The position numbers were made by a program, and so were the translations under genes. Under the pieces are notes generated by a model. It made no database searches and was not told where the DNA came from. It saw only the letters and a program-made list of their open reading frames with translations. A DNA stretch of 64,000 bases from contig WGMK01000015.1 in NCBI GenBank assembly GCA_016125095.1, positions 186,001 to 250,000 on the forward strand, given 5' to 3'. The stretch's first letter is position 1. Each line of letters opens with the position of its first letter. Source of the DNA: Candidatus Hydrogenedens sp. (GTDB taxonomy: Bacteria > Hydrogenedentota > Hydrogenedentia > Hydrogenedentales > JAEUWI01). This document shows positions 1 through 9,341 of the stretch, in pieces.

Positions 1-309
1 GTTGTTGGTGATGATGTGGCCGTCGTTGTCGAAGACGAAACCCGAGCCCGTGGCCTGCGCGCGCGGCTGCACCGGGGCGGGGTTGTCTGGGGTGGGGATG
101 CCGAAGAAGCGGAACATCTCCTGCGCGCCGGCTTCGGGCTCGGCGTTTCCACGTACTTCGATATTAACAACGCTGGGACCGACGTTGTCGTGCAGCTCGA
201 TAAAGCTCTCTTCGATTTCGCGGAGCACGGGGCTGGGTTCTGCCAGCGCCGGCAGCGCGGCCGCCGCGGCGACGAACACCGCGGCCCAAGTGACTGTTGC
301 ACGGTACAT
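1..309 (-). CDS. HtrA/DegP-family serine protease, N-terminal part (runs off the window)
   Basis: Only the first 103 codons are present; the reading frame is open to the window edge. The translation begins with an Ala-rich signal peptide ending near ALA-EP, followed by the HtrA-type opening LHDNVGPSVVNIEV and, at the edge, GSGFVFDNDGHIITNN, the block that precedes the catalytic His in periplasmic Do-like proteases. The catalytic triad and PDZ domains lie outside. It probably degrades or refolds damaged envelope proteins, by family. The ATG has a good AGGAG site seven bases upstream, and that site lies at the glnD stop codon, so it is the last visible gene of the Bat-glnD operon. Family call is firm; DegP, DegQ and DegS types cannot be told apart from this fragment. 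Confidence 0.85.
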   Translation of the reverse strand, partial: MYRATVTWAAVFVAAAAALPALAEPSPVLREIEESFIELHDNVGPSVVNIEVRGNAEPEAGAQEMFRFFGIPTPDNPAPVQPRAQATGSGFVFDNDGHIITNN

Positions 310-323
310 AATGAACTCTCCTT

Positions 324-3017
324 TCAGGTGTGTTCCATAACAAGCGGTTCTAGCGCGGCACGAAGACGATCTTGCATGTCTTGCCGAATCGCGGGGTTTT
401 CAATCTTGGCGCCGCCGAGGGCGATATGAAACGCGTCCCGCACGCGGAAATCATCCGTGTTGATGCGCGCGGAAAGCACATCGACGCCCATGGCAGCGAA
501 AACAGCGGCGATGTCGTACAGTAATCCCGTGCGGTCGCCCGTCTCGATGTCCACCACGGTATCGGTGGGCGACGACAGGTCGTCGAAAGTAACATGGGTC
601 GCCACCGGCGCGGCGGGGCGCAGGATGGCAAACAGTCGACTCCGCGACGCCGCGACGAATTCGTGGATGTTCTTGCCGTGGATGAGCACCTCGGCCACAA
701 CCCGGCGCACCGCGTCGAACTGGGCGTTGGTCAGGGCACGGGATTCGCGCGCGTCGCTCGCGTGGAAGAAGTCGATGACGTAGCCCGATTCCGTGGTAAA
801 CAACCCAGCGGAACGGATGGCGGCGTTGTTGGCGGAAAACGCACCGGCGAGCGTCGCGAACAGGCCGGGCCTGTCGCGTGTGATGATGGTAACCTCGCTC
901 TGCGCGGTCTCTTCGTGCACGTTGTGCCACATGACAAATGCGTCGTCCTCGATTTCCTGCATCGCCTGGATATGTCGGGCGATTTCCGCGTCGTGGAAAG
1001 CGATGAGATAACGTTCTCCGAAGGCATCGAGGTGACGCCGAATCAATGCGTCGAGTCCTGGGTGTTGCTTCTTCGGAGTCGAATAGCGCAATGCTTCTTC
1101 TATGCCGGCCATGCGCGGCAGGCGCCAATGGTCGGCCTCAAGGCCCATGTCGCGTCCGGAAAGGAAGCGCTCGGTTTTGAGGTGCAGCTTCATCAGGAGC
1201 GCGCCCTTCCACTCGGTCCACACGGCAGGCCCCACGGCCTTCAGATCGCAGTGGCTCATGACGAGTAGTTCCCGCAAGCGCTCGTCGCTCCGCATGGTCT
1301 CGGCAAAGGTGCTCACCACGCCGGGGTCGTCGGTATCGCGGTACATGGCGACGTCGATCATGAGCATGTGGTGGCGGACAAGAAAAGCGATGCGCTCGAT
1401 CACGTCGGCGGTCCATCCCATGCGCTGGCCTGCCACACGCGCCAGCGCGACACCCTCCTCGACGTGCTCTTCGCCGGACACCTTGCCGAGGTCGTGGAAC
1501 AGAATGGCCAAGACCAGCAGGTGGGGCTCGCGCACATGTTCAAGCGCGCGCTCGAGGAAATTGCCGATATTGCCGCCGAGGCTGGGAATGGCAGCGATGG
1601 CCTCGATGGCGCGCAGCGTGTGCTCGTCCACCGGGAAGCTGTGAAAGGCTTCATAACGCACGATGCCGCGCACGGCGCCGAACTCGGGCAGGTAGGCCCC
1701 GAGCAAGCCGCACTCGGCCATCTGGCGCAGCACGCGGCCCGCCTCGAGCGGACGGCTGCAAATGCCAAAGAACAAGCGCCGGACGAGATCGCTGCGCTGG
1801 AAGTCGGGCGTGACGAGATGCAGGTTCGCGCGGACGCGATCGAGCGTAGCGCGACTTACCGAGCCGCCGCCGCGCGCGCTTTCCCAGAATACCTGCATCA
1901 AGCGCGCGGGGTGCTCGGCGAACCAGCGCTTGTCGTGCATGCCGGCACACACCTGCGCGCGATGCCGGGTGATCTGGCCGGCCTCCGGCTCGGCGGCGTC
2001 GCCCGGGTCGGCTTCCTCGTGCGTGCAGAGGGCGATGGTCGCACGGAGAAATTCGCGCACCCGCGACGTCGCCGCGTAGTAGTCCTCCATGAAACGCTCG
2101 ATGGCGCGGGCGGCATCGGGACCGTAGTCGAATTCGGCGGCGACGTGCTTCTGGTTGGCGATGGTCAGCACGTCGTCGCGGCGGCCGCGGTAGAAATGCA
2201 GCTCGTTCCGCACGCGCCAAAGAAAGTCGAGACCCTCATTCAGTTCTACCAGCGACTCGGACGAGAAGATGCCACGGGCTGCCAGCGACTCGAGCGGGGC
2301 CGGGCCATAGGCCAGGGCCAGCATCCACAGGGCCGCGTGGTAATCACGGAGGCCGCCGGCCTGCTCTTTAAGGTTCGGCTGACGGGCGAAGCGGTCGCTG
2401 TAGTCCCGCGCGAGGTGGCGGCGGTAGCCGCGCTGCGCGCAGGTCGCAATGCATCCCCGCCGCGTAGCGTCGGCGACGGAAATGGCGGCGCGCACGGAAC
2501 CGAGCACATCGGGATTGCCCCACACCACGCGCGAAAGCAGGTACGTCGTCAGGGTCGAGGTGTCTTCCGAGGCCAAGCCCACAGCCTCATCGGCGCTGCT
2601 GAGCAAGTACGCCGCGTCGAAGCCGGCGTCCCAGAAGAAGGGCACCAGAAACTCATTCAAGTTCGCGATATCCGGCGTCATCTCGCCCGTGTAGAGCAGA
2701 CAGACGTCGAGATCCGAACTGGGATTAAGCTCGTTTCGGCCATAGCCGCCGAGCGCACAGACGGCAACACGCTGGAAGAGGTCGTCTCGCGGGCCGGCAT
2801 TCGCGGCGCCGGCCTCCGCCGCGCCCTGCACGATCACGTCGGCCGCTTCCGAAAGCGCGCGCAGCACGGTTTCTCCGGACGCGCCCTGGCGATGCCGTTC
2901 TCGGGCCTCCGCCCAGGCGGCCGCGCGCAGCTCGCGGGCGGCACGGGCGCATTCGGTGGCCGTGGGGTGTCCACCCAGGCGGGCCTGGTCGACCAATCGG
3001 TTGAAGTCGTTGCTCAT
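324..3017 (-). CDS. glnD: [Protein-PII] uridylyltransferase / uridylyl-removing enzyme GlnD
   Basis: 897 aa, normal for GlnD, the bifunctional cytoplasmic sensor that adds UMP to PII when glutamine is low and removes it when glutamine is high. The nucleotidyltransferase signature GGYGRNELNPSSDLD is at residues 90-104. The HD phosphohydrolase motif (FHDLGK) is near residue 507. Two C-terminal ACT domains start near residues 706 (RDRPGLFATLAG) and 817 (GDRTGLLYDIAA). All parts are intact, so both activities are expected. The start ATG overlaps the preceding BatE-like stop (ATGA), so it is translationally coupled to the Bat operon. No PII gene or glutamine synthetase is in the window. A longer frame reaches position 3809, but that part is antisense to nothing and merely shadows the BatE-like gene. 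Confidence 0.95.
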   Translation of the reverse strand: MSNDFNRLVDQARLGGHPTATECARAARELRAAAWAEARERHRQGASGETVLRALSEAADVIVQGAAEAGAANAGPRDDLFQRVAVCALGGYGRNELNPSSDLDVCLLYTGEMTPDIANLNEFLVPFFWDAGFDAAYLLSSADEAVGLASEDTSTLTTYLLSRVVWGNPDVLGSVRAAISVADATRRGCIATCAQRGYRRHLARDYSDRFARQPNLKEQAGGLRDYHAALWMLALAYGPAPLESLAARGIFSSESLVELNEGLDFLWRVRNELHFYRGRRDDVLTIANQKHVAAEFDYGPDAARAIERFMEDYYAATSRVREFLRATIALCTHEEADPGDAAEPEAGQITRHRAQVCAGMHDKRWFAEHPARLMQVFWESARGGGSVSRATLDRVRANLHLVTPDFQRSDLVRRLFFGICSRPLEAGRVLRQMAECGLLGAYLPEFGAVRGIVRYEAFHSFPVDEHTLRAIEAIAAIPSLGGNIGNFLERALEHVREPHLLVLAILFHDLGKVSGEEHVEEGVALARVAGQRMGWTADVIERIAFLVRHHMLMIDVAMYRDTDDPGVVSTFAETMRSDERLRELLVMSHCDLKAVGPAVWTEWKGALLMKLHLKTERFLSGRDMGLEADHWRLPRMAGIEEALRYSTPKKQHPGLDALIRRHLDAFGERYLIAFHDAEIARHIQAMQEIEDDAFVMWHNVHEETAQSEVTIITRDRPGLFATLAGAFSANNAAIRSAGLFTTESGYVIDFFHASDARESRALTNAQFDAVRRVVAEVLIHGKNIHEFVAASRSRLFAILRPAAPVATHVTFDDLSSPTDTVVDIETGDRTGLLYDIAAVFAAMGVDVLSARINTDDFRVRDAFHIALGGAKIENPAIRQDMQDRLRAALEPLVMEHT

Positions 3018-3772
3018 GGAGTCTCCGGTGCGCGGGGTGCGGTGTAGGGCGGGCCGACGAGGATGAGACCTTCCTCCCGCGCCCAGCCGCGGTCGCCATT
3101 GACCGTACTGACCTGCAGCCAGCCGGGGCGCGTATCCTGCACGCGCACGCGGTCTCCAGGCTTCAGTTCGAAGCGCAGTGTATCGTCGTCGCTGGTGCCG
3201 GTGCGCACGGCCACGCTGTCGCCCGAGGCGACCGCCAGCTGCATGGGGAATTGCTTGGCGTAGGTGGACGTAATCAGTGCCGCTGCCGCGAGGAACAGCA
3301 GCACGGCGGCGTAGGTTAGCCGCTTGTCGCGCCGCAGGTAGCGCGCGAGCAGGACGGCCCAAAAGGCAACCCAAAGCACGATGCCCCCCCAGCGCGTCTC
3401 GGTGAGCGTCAGGCTGTCGTCCCAGAACAAGAGGGCCTCGCGCCAGCTGTCGCGCAGGGGTCGCGCAAGCCGGTTCGACGTGGCCGCGATGGCATAGCGG
3501 AGATTGTCTCGCGCGCCGCGCATGCGGGGCGCCAACTGCAGCGCGCGCTCGTAATTGGCAACCGCCGGGCCGAGTTCGCCCATGCGGAAGCGCGCGTTGC
3601 CCAGGTTGTAGAACACCACGGGATCGGCGACGCCGGCATTGACGATCTCCTGGTACTGGCGCGCCGCGTCCTGAAATTGCTCGGCCTGGTAGGCGGTGTT
3701 GGCATTTTCGAAGGCCTGCTGCATGGCTTCGGAGGCGCCGAGCGCGGTGACGAACAAGAGTGCCGTCATCAT
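3014..3772 (-). CDS. BatE-like TPR and SH3 membrane protein
   Basis: 252 aa. An N-terminal hydrophobic start is followed by tetratricopeptide repeats at about residues 20-95 (AYQAEQFQDAARQYQEIV, then FYNLGNARFRMGELGPAVAN). Two transmembrane segments lie near residues 128-146 and 152-172. A C-terminal bacterial SH3-like domain holds the motif LKPGDRVRV and ends in RGWAREEG. This TPR-membrane-SH3 order is that of BatE in Bacteroides-type aerotolerance operons. It starts four bases inside the BatD gene and ends four bases inside glnD. The biochemical role of Bat proteins is not settled; they are thought to form an envelope complex with MoxR and VWA proteins. Confidence 0.8.
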   Translation of the reverse strand: MMTALLFVTALGASEAMQQAFENANTAYQAEQFQDAARQYQEIVNAGVADPVVFYNLGNARFRMGELGPAVANYERALQLAPRMRGARDNLRYAIAATSNRLARPLRDSWREALLFWDDSLTLTETRWGGIVLWVAFWAVLLARYLRRDKRLTYAAVLLFLAAAALITSTYAKQFPMQLAVASGDSVAVRTGTSDDDTLRFELKPGDRVRVQDTRPGWLQVSTVNGDRGWAREEGLILVGPPYTAPRAPETP

Positions 3773-5571
3773 GCGCGGGCCCTCCGCTGCTCGGCCAGCG
3801 CGTCGTCAAGGTCGTCCATCGCCTTCGCGGCGGCCTCGGTCAGCGCCTGCACTTCATGCGCGTTCAGGGTGTCGCCCGCGTAGCGGTGGCGCTCGCAAGC
3901 GCGCAGAATCTTCGCGTAGCCGTCGCGCAGGGCCTCGGGGAACCCTTCGCTCGACATGACTTTCGACACATCGTTGGAGGTCAGTCCGGCATCCTGCATG
4001 TTCAACTTGTCGCCCAGATAGCCGGTGAGCGCCTTGTACAGTTCCTCGGCAGGATCCGCGCTGCCCGCCACCTTGCGGAGCCGCTTCATGCTGCGCGAGC
4101 GGGCCCGGCGGGTACGGGCGTAGCCGGTATCTTCCTCAAGCCGACGGCGATGCCGCAGCAGCAGCGCGCAGGCCGCGAAGGCCATGGGCGGCACGCCCGT
4201 GAATACAACGTCGGCCGCCAGCGGCAAGGGCGGTTTCGAGAGGCCCCTGTGCCGCGTCTCGATGGGGGCGATGTCGTCGCCGAGCACTTCCAGCACGCCG
4301 CTTTGTTCGCTGCGGGTGCCGCCGACCACCACGAGGTCGCCGGATTCGCTGCCTTCCTTGACCGTTACCTCCACCGGGTTCGACTTGAGGGTCTTGTAGT
4401 TGCCGAGTTCCGGGGAGAAGAAGCAAAACTCGATGGAGGGAATCGTGTGGCGCGCGGATTCGCTGGGCGTGAGCGTGTACACGAAGGACTTTTCAAACTG
4501 CAGCGGCCCTTCGAGCTGGTTGACCTGGATTTCAGGCTCGGTCACGTGGCACCAGTCGAGGTCGGGGAAGTCCGGCTTGGCAACGGAGTCGGCGTTGCCT
4601 TCGCCCGCGACGAGCACCGTGAATTTCTTCGGCGCGCCCTGCACCACCGGACCGGGCTCGATGGATGTTTGGAAGGAGAAGCGCCCCACCGCGCCGCTGA
4701 AATTGCCGGGGGCATCGGGCAGGGGCTTCACGTGCAGCGTGAGCGTGTCGGTGTACTTCTCGACATTGGCCGAGCTCGGCCCGAAGCGCGTGGGCGCGGT
4801 CACTCGGCCCTGCCAGGAAACCGACGGGACCACGAGATCGCCCGAGCGGGTCGCGACAATTGCGCGGCTGAACGCCGTCTCGCTGTAGGTCTGGCCGTCG
4901 CGCTCAATATAGCGCTCGTCGCGGTGGATGTCGCCCTCGTAGCAGCCCTCGATGGAGGGCAGCGAAATGCTGTTGCCCTGTGCGCCGCGCACCATCACGC
5001 CGGGGGCCCAATACGACCCGAAGCGCACGGTAAGGAGCAGCGGCTCCCCTTGGTACACCTGGTTCCGGTCGATTTCGCACTCGAGGTAGACGAGGTCGTC
5101 CAGGCCCATTTCAGTCGGGGGAGTCTGGTTCTGCGCGCTCGGCTGGCGCGTGCCCGGCCGCTGCTGCGGCTGAGAGCGAATCGCGGACTGCGCCACCACC
5201 TCGATCCCCAGCTTGGGCGTGAGGTAGTCCTTCCCGTCGATCTGCACCTTGACTGGCGGAATCTCCTTCTTGCCGACCGAGGAGAAGGTCGCCTCGTAGG
5301 TCCACTCGTTGGTGACGGTCTGGGTCACACGCCCGTTGATGATCTGCACCTGCATGCTGCGGCGGTGGCCCTGCGCGTTTTCCTCGATGACGAGATCGGG
5401 CGCAACAGGCAGTTCGGGCTCCGAAACGCGCGTGCCCTGCGCCGTCACGGTAAGGTAGAAATACTGATCGACCCCCACGACCGCGCGGTCGAGCGCGGCC
5501 GACACCGAGGGCTGGGCCGCGGCGGGAAGGGCCAGGCAGCAGAGCGCGGCTAGGGCGGCGGATGCGCGCAT
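3769..5571 (-). CDS. BatD-family envelope protein
   Basis: 600 aa. A signal peptide (ends AAAQPSVSA) is followed by the BatD opening, a beta-sandwich region with VGVDQYFYLTVTAQGT. Further beta-rich repeats follow, then a transmembrane segment near residues 455-475 (FTGVPPMAFAACALLL), an Arg-rich stretch and a cytoplasmic helical tail. Length and layout match BatD ('oxygen tolerance') proteins. The ATG at 5571 overlaps the upstream stop as TAATG, which decides the start; a GTG six bases earlier is in frame but less likely. It lies between the acidic protein and BatE-like genes in an unbroken minus-strand operon. Confidence 0.85.
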   Translation of the reverse strand: MRASAALAALCCLALPAAAQPSVSAALDRAVVGVDQYFYLTVTAQGTRVSEPELPVAPDLVIEENAQGHRRSMQVQIINGRVTQTVTNEWTYEATFSSVGKKEIPPVKVQIDGKDYLTPKLGIEVVAQSAIRSQPQQRPGTRQPSAQNQTPPTEMGLDDLVYLECEIDRNQVYQGEPLLLTVRFGSYWAPGVMVRGAQGNSISLPSIEGCYEGDIHRDERYIERDGQTYSETAFSRAIVATRSGDLVVPSVSWQGRVTAPTRFGPSSANVEKYTDTLTLHVKPLPDAPGNFSGAVGRFSFQTSIEPGPVVQGAPKKFTVLVAGEGNADSVAKPDFPDLDWCHVTEPEIQVNQLEGPLQFEKSFVYTLTPSESARHTIPSIEFCFFSPELGNYKTLKSNPVEVTVKEGSESGDLVVVGGTRSEQSGVLEVLGDDIAPIETRHRGLSKPPLPLAADVVFTGVPPMAFAACALLLRHRRRLEEDTGYARTRRARSRSMKRLRKVAGSADPAEELYKALTGYLGDKLNMQDAGLTSNDVSKVMSSEGFPEALRDGYAKILRACERHRYAGDTLNAHEVQALTEAAAKAMDDLDDALAEQRRARA

Positions 5572-6527
5572 TACCACCAGTCCCCGCGCACCTTCACCTG
5601 CGTGCGCCGGTAGTGTGCGTTCTTCTGCTCGGCGCGGTCCTGCTCTTCCAGGTTTTCCAGCATGGCCTCGAGCGTCTGCATGTCCTTGGGCTCTTCCATC
5701 TGCTCCTGCTGCTCGTCGGTGGCGGACTGCTGCGATGCCTCGGAATCCTGGTTGTCCTGCGGCTGCTCGCCCTCGCGCTCGCCTTCCTGCTGCTGATTCT
5801 TCAGGTCGGGCGGCTGTTCGCCTTCGCCCTCCTGGTTCATTTCATCCTGCTGCTGCGGTTGCTGGTCCTGCTGCTCTTCCTGCTGGTCCTGCTCGCCGGC
5901 CTGTTCCTGCTGCTGCGGGGACTGCTGGTCCTCCTGGCTCTCGGAATCCTCGTCGCCACTCTGTCCCTGGTTCGAGGAATCCGAATCGGGCTGGGTCACC
6001 TGCAGCACCACCACGAGTTCGTCGGTTCCCAGGGGCATGCCGCGGAAAATCAGCGCCTGATTGTAGGCCGCCTCGCCGCGGGTGCTGAGGGCGTTGATAA
6101 AATCGCTGCCGCGCAGCATCTCGATACGCGCGTTGAAGTCGACTACCTCGCCCTCGCCGCTGCTCGACGGCCGCGTCTCGTTCAATTTCACGAATCCGCT
6201 GAACAGCCCGTTGATGGGCAGTTGGGTCTCCTGCCCGAAGGGCGACGGCTTGGTTTCCTGCGAGATGATCTCGAAGGTATCGGCCGGCGCGAGTTTTTTC
6301 AACGCCTTCGCGATTGGCTTCAATTCCTCAGGAATAGACGGCTCCGTACGACCCTCGCTGCTGGCCTTAATCGCGAACAGCGTGACATTGAGCGGCTCTG
6401 ACTCGGGGACAGGCTGCATGGCACCGCCGGGCTGGTTCGGCAGGGTGACCGCCGGCTGGTTGGGCAGCGTCACGGCGGGCTGCGCAAGCGCGGCGGCGGC
6501 AATCAGGCATGCGGCAAATACGTTCAT
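5571..6527 (-). CDS. Secreted acidic Gln/Glu-rich protein of the Bat operon
   Basis: 318 aa. The signal peptide is followed by a short exact peptide duplication (QPAVTLPN twice). The middle (residues about 45-195) is an ordinary folded-looking region with alternating beta strands. From about residue 200 to 300 it is an extreme low-complexity region of Gln, Glu and Asp, then a short basic end (YRRTQVKVRGDWW). The two TPR/Bat neighbours overlap it by 4 bases upstream and 1 base downstream. I do not recognise the folded part. The acidic tail resembles the tails of some BatC proteins, so the two genes (this one and the next) may share the BatC role. Function unknown. Confidence 0.75.
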   Translation of the reverse strand: MNVFAACLIAAAALAQPAVTLPNQPAVTLPNQPGGAMQPVPESEPLNVTLFAIKASSEGRTEPSIPEELKPIAKALKKLAPADTFEIISQETKPSPFGQETQLPINGLFSGFVKLNETRPSSSGEGEVVDFNARIEMLRGSDFINALSTRGEAAYNQALIFRGMPLGTDELVVVLQVTQPDSDSSNQGQSGDEDSESQEDQQSPQQQEQAGEQDQQEEQQDQQPQQQDEMNQEGEGEQPPDLKNQQQEGEREGEQPQDNQDSEASQQSATDEQQEQMEEPKDMQTLEAMLENLEEQDRAEQKNAHYRRTQVKVRGDWW

Positions 6528-7204
6528 TGTCCGCCTCCTTGCTGCTGGAGCCGCACGGTATCGCCGTCGACCACCGCCGAGGCATTGGGCACTTCGGTCT
6601 GCGCCCCGCGGAACAGGCTGAACACCTGCACCTTCGGGGGCGGCTGCTGTTCCTCGTCCTGCTGCTGCTCGGGTTCTTCGGGTTTGTTCTGCAGCAACTG
6701 CTTGAGCACATACCGCACGTGGTCGAGATTCTGTTGCGCGCCGGGATAAGCAGGATCGCGCTTGAGCAGCTCGACATAGGCCTGCTCGGCGTTGCGCAGC
6801 GCCTGCACGCCTTCCTTGAAGGTCTCGGGCGCGGCGAGCAGTTTGGCTTCCTGGGTCATGGCGTTCGCGCGGCCGAAGGAGGCATCGAGCGCCAGCCGCT
6901 GATCCTCGTGCTGGCTCAGGCCGGTAAAGGTGCGGACTGCCTCGTCGAATTCCGTACGCGCGCCCTCGGCGTCGCCCGCCTCGGCGAGCCCCGCGCCTTT
7001 CTTGTAGTGCACACCGCCCATCACATAGTCGATGCTGGGACGGTCGGGATAGTCGACCTTGAGTTCGTCGAGCGCGCTCACGGCCTCGTCGAAATTGCCC
7101 TGCGACGCGAGTGCATGGGCCTCGCGCAGGCGGGTATCGAAGGAGGCCGCGAATACCGGTGCGGCGCAGACGATGATCAGGAGAGCGGCGATCAGCTTAC
7201 GCAT
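6524..7204 (-). CDS. BatC-like periplasmic TPR protein
   Basis: 226 aa. A clear signal peptide (MRKLIAALLIIVCAAPVFAA) leads into TPR helices from about residue 25 to 155 (ALASQGNFDEAVSALDELK is typical). A Gln/Glu/Pro-rich linker near residues 172-188 precedes a short C-terminal segment. It lies directly downstream of the two VWA genes batA and batB, where BatC is found in other bacteria, and overlaps its neighbours by 8 and 4 bases. BatC-type proteins are taken to scaffold the VWA partners by TPR contacts. Confidence 0.75.
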   Translation of the reverse strand: MRKLIAALLIIVCAAPVFAASFDTRLREAHALASQGNFDEAVSALDELKVDYPDRPSIDYVMGGVHYKKGAGLAEAGDAEGARTEFDEAVRTFTGLSQHEDQRLALDASFGRANAMTQEAKLLAAPETFKEGVQALRNAEQAYVELLKRDPAYPGAQQNLDHVRYVLKQLLQNKPEEPEQQQDEEQQPPPKVQVFSLFRGAQTEVPNASAVVDGDTVRLQQQGGGQ

Positions 7205-8291
7205 GGGTGGCGGCTCCCGGGTTGGCGGCGGCGCGGCGGAGGCGCCAGTCGCGGATGAAGGGCATCAGCACCAGCCACAGGCCCTCGGCCAGGAAGCACG
7301 CCGTGGCGGCGGCCAATGGCCAGCGGTAGCGGTTGACCATGTTGAAGCGGAGGTCGCTCTGGGTGGCGCGCGCCTCGAGCGCCTCGAGTTCGTTGAATAC
7401 CGTATCCACGTCGGCGTTGCCCGGGGTACTGCGCACATAGACGCCGCCGCCCTCGATGGCGATTTTGGAAAGCGCCTCCTCGTCGAGCTTGGACAAGTGC
7501 GGCTCGCGGGCATTGGGGATGCTCGCGTGGCGCAGCATCCATTCGGGGAAGGTAACCAGGGCACCCTGCGGATCGCCGATGCCCATCACGTGGATGGTGG
7601 CGGCCTCGGAGGCCTTCGCGGCCTCGGCCACGGCGTCGCCAGTCACCTGTTCGCCGTCGGAAATGATGATCATCGCGCGGGAATAGCGCGCGGCGCTGCC
7701 GCCCGATTTGCTCTCCTCGGCGAAAAGCGCCTCGCCCGCGGAGATGGCTTCCTGAATGTCCGTGCCTTCCTCGGTCATGGTGTCGGTATCGACCGCGTTC
7801 AGCACCGAGCGGAAGTAGCCGTGGTCGAGCGTGAGCGGGCACTGGAGCTGGGCATCGCCCGAGAAGGCGATGAGACCGAAGCGGTCGCCGGGGCAGCGCT
7901 CCATGAGCGTTTCTATTTTCTGGCGCGCGCGGGTGAGCCGGTCGGGCGCGGGGTTCTGCGCGTTCATGCTCTCCGAGGTGTCGAGCAGAATGAGGATGTC
8001 GCGCGTGCTTTTCTCCACATTGACCCAGGTCCGGCCCCAGCGCGGCTCCATGAGCGCCAGCGCGATGAGCGCGAAACCGAGCACCGTAAACCAGAAGAGC
8101 GGGCGGCGGATGCGAGCGTCGTAGCCCACGAGCAGGCGCGGGGCCAACTTGGCCTCGACGAAGCGGTGGAGGCGTCCCTCGCGGGCGCGGTCGAAGCGCA
8201 TCAGCAGCCACGCCAGGCAGAGCACCCCGGCCACCGCCAGGCCGAGCCACAGCGGCAATTGACTCATGGGAAATTGAAATCGGATATCCAT
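7197..8291 (-). CDS. BatB-like VWA-domain membrane protein
   Basis: 364 aa. Two N-terminal transmembrane segments (about residues 13-31 and 66-82) precede a von Willebrand factor A domain with an intact metal-binding MIDAS motif DTSES (D104, S106, S108). The other MIDAS residues are visible at the TDIQEAI loop and ISDGE. A third hydrophobic segment lies near the C-terminus, which is standard for BatA/BatB. It follows batA after nine bases. An inner ATG 24 bases downstream (MSQLPLW) is an alternative start; neither has a strong ribosome site. Confidence 0.88.
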   Translation of the reverse strand: MDIRFQFPMSQLPLWLGLAVAGVLCLAWLLMRFDRAREGRLHRFVEAKLAPRLLVGYDARIRRPLFWFTVLGFALIALALMEPRWGRTWVNVEKSTRDILILLDTSESMNAQNPAPDRLTRARQKIETLMERCPGDRFGLIAFSGDAQLQCPLTLDHGYFRSVLNAVDTDTMTEEGTDIQEAISAGEALFAEESKSGGSAARYSRAMIIISDGEQVTGDAVAEAAKASEAATIHVMGIGDPQGALVTFPEWMLRHASIPNAREPHLSKLDEEALSKIAIEGGGVYVRSTPGNADVDTVFNELEALEARATQSDLRFNMVNRYRWPLAAATACFLAEGLWLVLMPFIRDWRLRRAAANPGAATHA

Positions 8292-8300
8292 GCCTGATCT

Positions 8301-9341
8301 CTACGGTATCGTTTCGCAGTAGCGCCGGCGGGTAAACATCGCGGCCAGCAGCAAGATGGCGCCGGTGACCACATAGGGTGCGGCCGCGCTTTCGTATTGG
8401 TAATAATCGCCGACGTCGATCTCGGTGGTTTCGAGCTGGTTGATCTCGTCGTACGCGCCCTGGAGCGTTTCGAGGTCGGTGGCGCGGTAGTACTTGCCGC
8501 CAGTGATATCGGCGATACGCTTGAGCGCGTCCTCGTCGATGGGCTGCCGCTCGACGCGGAACAACCCGCCGGCGCGGACGGAGCCGCCCTCGGTGGAACC
8601 GGCGCCGATGGTATACACGCGGATGCCGTATTCCTTCGCCACCTGGGCCGCCGTGATCGGGTCGAGTTCGCCGCGGTTGTTGATGCCGTCGGTGAGCAGG
8701 ATGATCACCTTCGATTTCGCCTCGCTCTGGCTGAGACGCCGCACGGCCAGCCCGATGGCGGAACCGATGGCCGTGCCGTCTTTGCGCTTGTCGTCGTTGT
8801 CGATCGAGGCCAGCGCGAGTTCGCGCTCGAGGATGTCGTAGTCGAGCGTGAGCGAGCACTGGGTCCAGGCGAAGCCGGCGTAGAGAATCAGGCCGACGCG
8901 GTCGAGACCGAAGCGGTCGCTGTCGTTCACGCGGCGGCTGTTGATGAAATCGCGCACGGCTTCCTTGGTCACGTAGAGGCGATCGCGGTAGACGCCGCCG
9001 GAGACGAAGTCTTCCTGCTGCATGCTGCCGGACACGTCGACAGCGAGCATGATGTCTTTCACGTTGGCGCGGTCGCGGCGGATTTCCATGCCCGACAGCG
9101 GGCCTGCCAGCGCCACCACGAAGAAGGCTAGCCCGAGCGCCCGCAGCAGCGGCGGCAGGGCGCGGAGCAGGCCGCGGTGCCGCAGCCGGAGGCCCGCCAG
9201 CACTTCGCCCGTGCTGATGGCCATGGCGCCGGGCGGGCGCGCGAACCATTCGGCCAGCAGCACCGCCACCACTGCGATGAGCAGCAGCAGCCATTGCGGC
9301 GTTTCGAAGGTGTGGAAGGAGAAGGGGCCCAGCGAGGTCAT
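8301..9341 (-). CDS. BatA-like VWA-domain membrane protein
   Basis: 346 aa. Two N-terminal transmembrane segments (residues 16-31 and 63-82) are followed by a VWA domain with an intact MIDAS motif DVSGS (D102, S104, S106), the DGTAIGSAIG loop and LLTDGINN. A terminal transmembrane helix sits near residues 322-340. This is the normal BatA architecture. The ATG at 9341 overlaps the preceding stop by four bases (ATGA), which fixes the start; the same frame is open up to 9800 but that part shadows the upstream gene. BatA and BatB are thought to form the core of a periplasm-facing complex served by MoxR. Confidence 0.9.
   Translation of the reverse strand: MTSLGPFSFHTFETPQWLLLLIAVVAVLLAEWFARPPGAMAISTGEVLAGLRLRHRGLLRALPPLLRALGLAFFVVALAGPLSGMEIRRDRANVKDIMLAVDVSGSMQQEDFVSGGVYRDRLYVTKEAVRDFINSRRVNDSDRFGLDRVGLILYAGFAWTQCSLTLDYDILERELALASIDNDDKRKDGTAIGSAIGLAVRRLSQSEAKSKVIILLTDGINNRGELDPITAAQVAKEYGIRVYTIGAGSTEGGSVRAGGLFRVERQPIDEDALKRIADITGGKYYRATDLETLQGAYDEINQLETTEIDVGDYYQYESAAAPYVVTGAILLLAAMFTRRRYCETIP

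Noticed and set aside
1368..3047. 559-aa open frame on the plus strand opposite glnD
   Set aside because: It is the antisense of glnD; the composition is that of a GC-rich shadow and no motif is seen. The same applies to long antisense frames such as 3760-5553, 16603-18678, 27716-30415, 36587-38422, 45986-47749 and 61263-62612.
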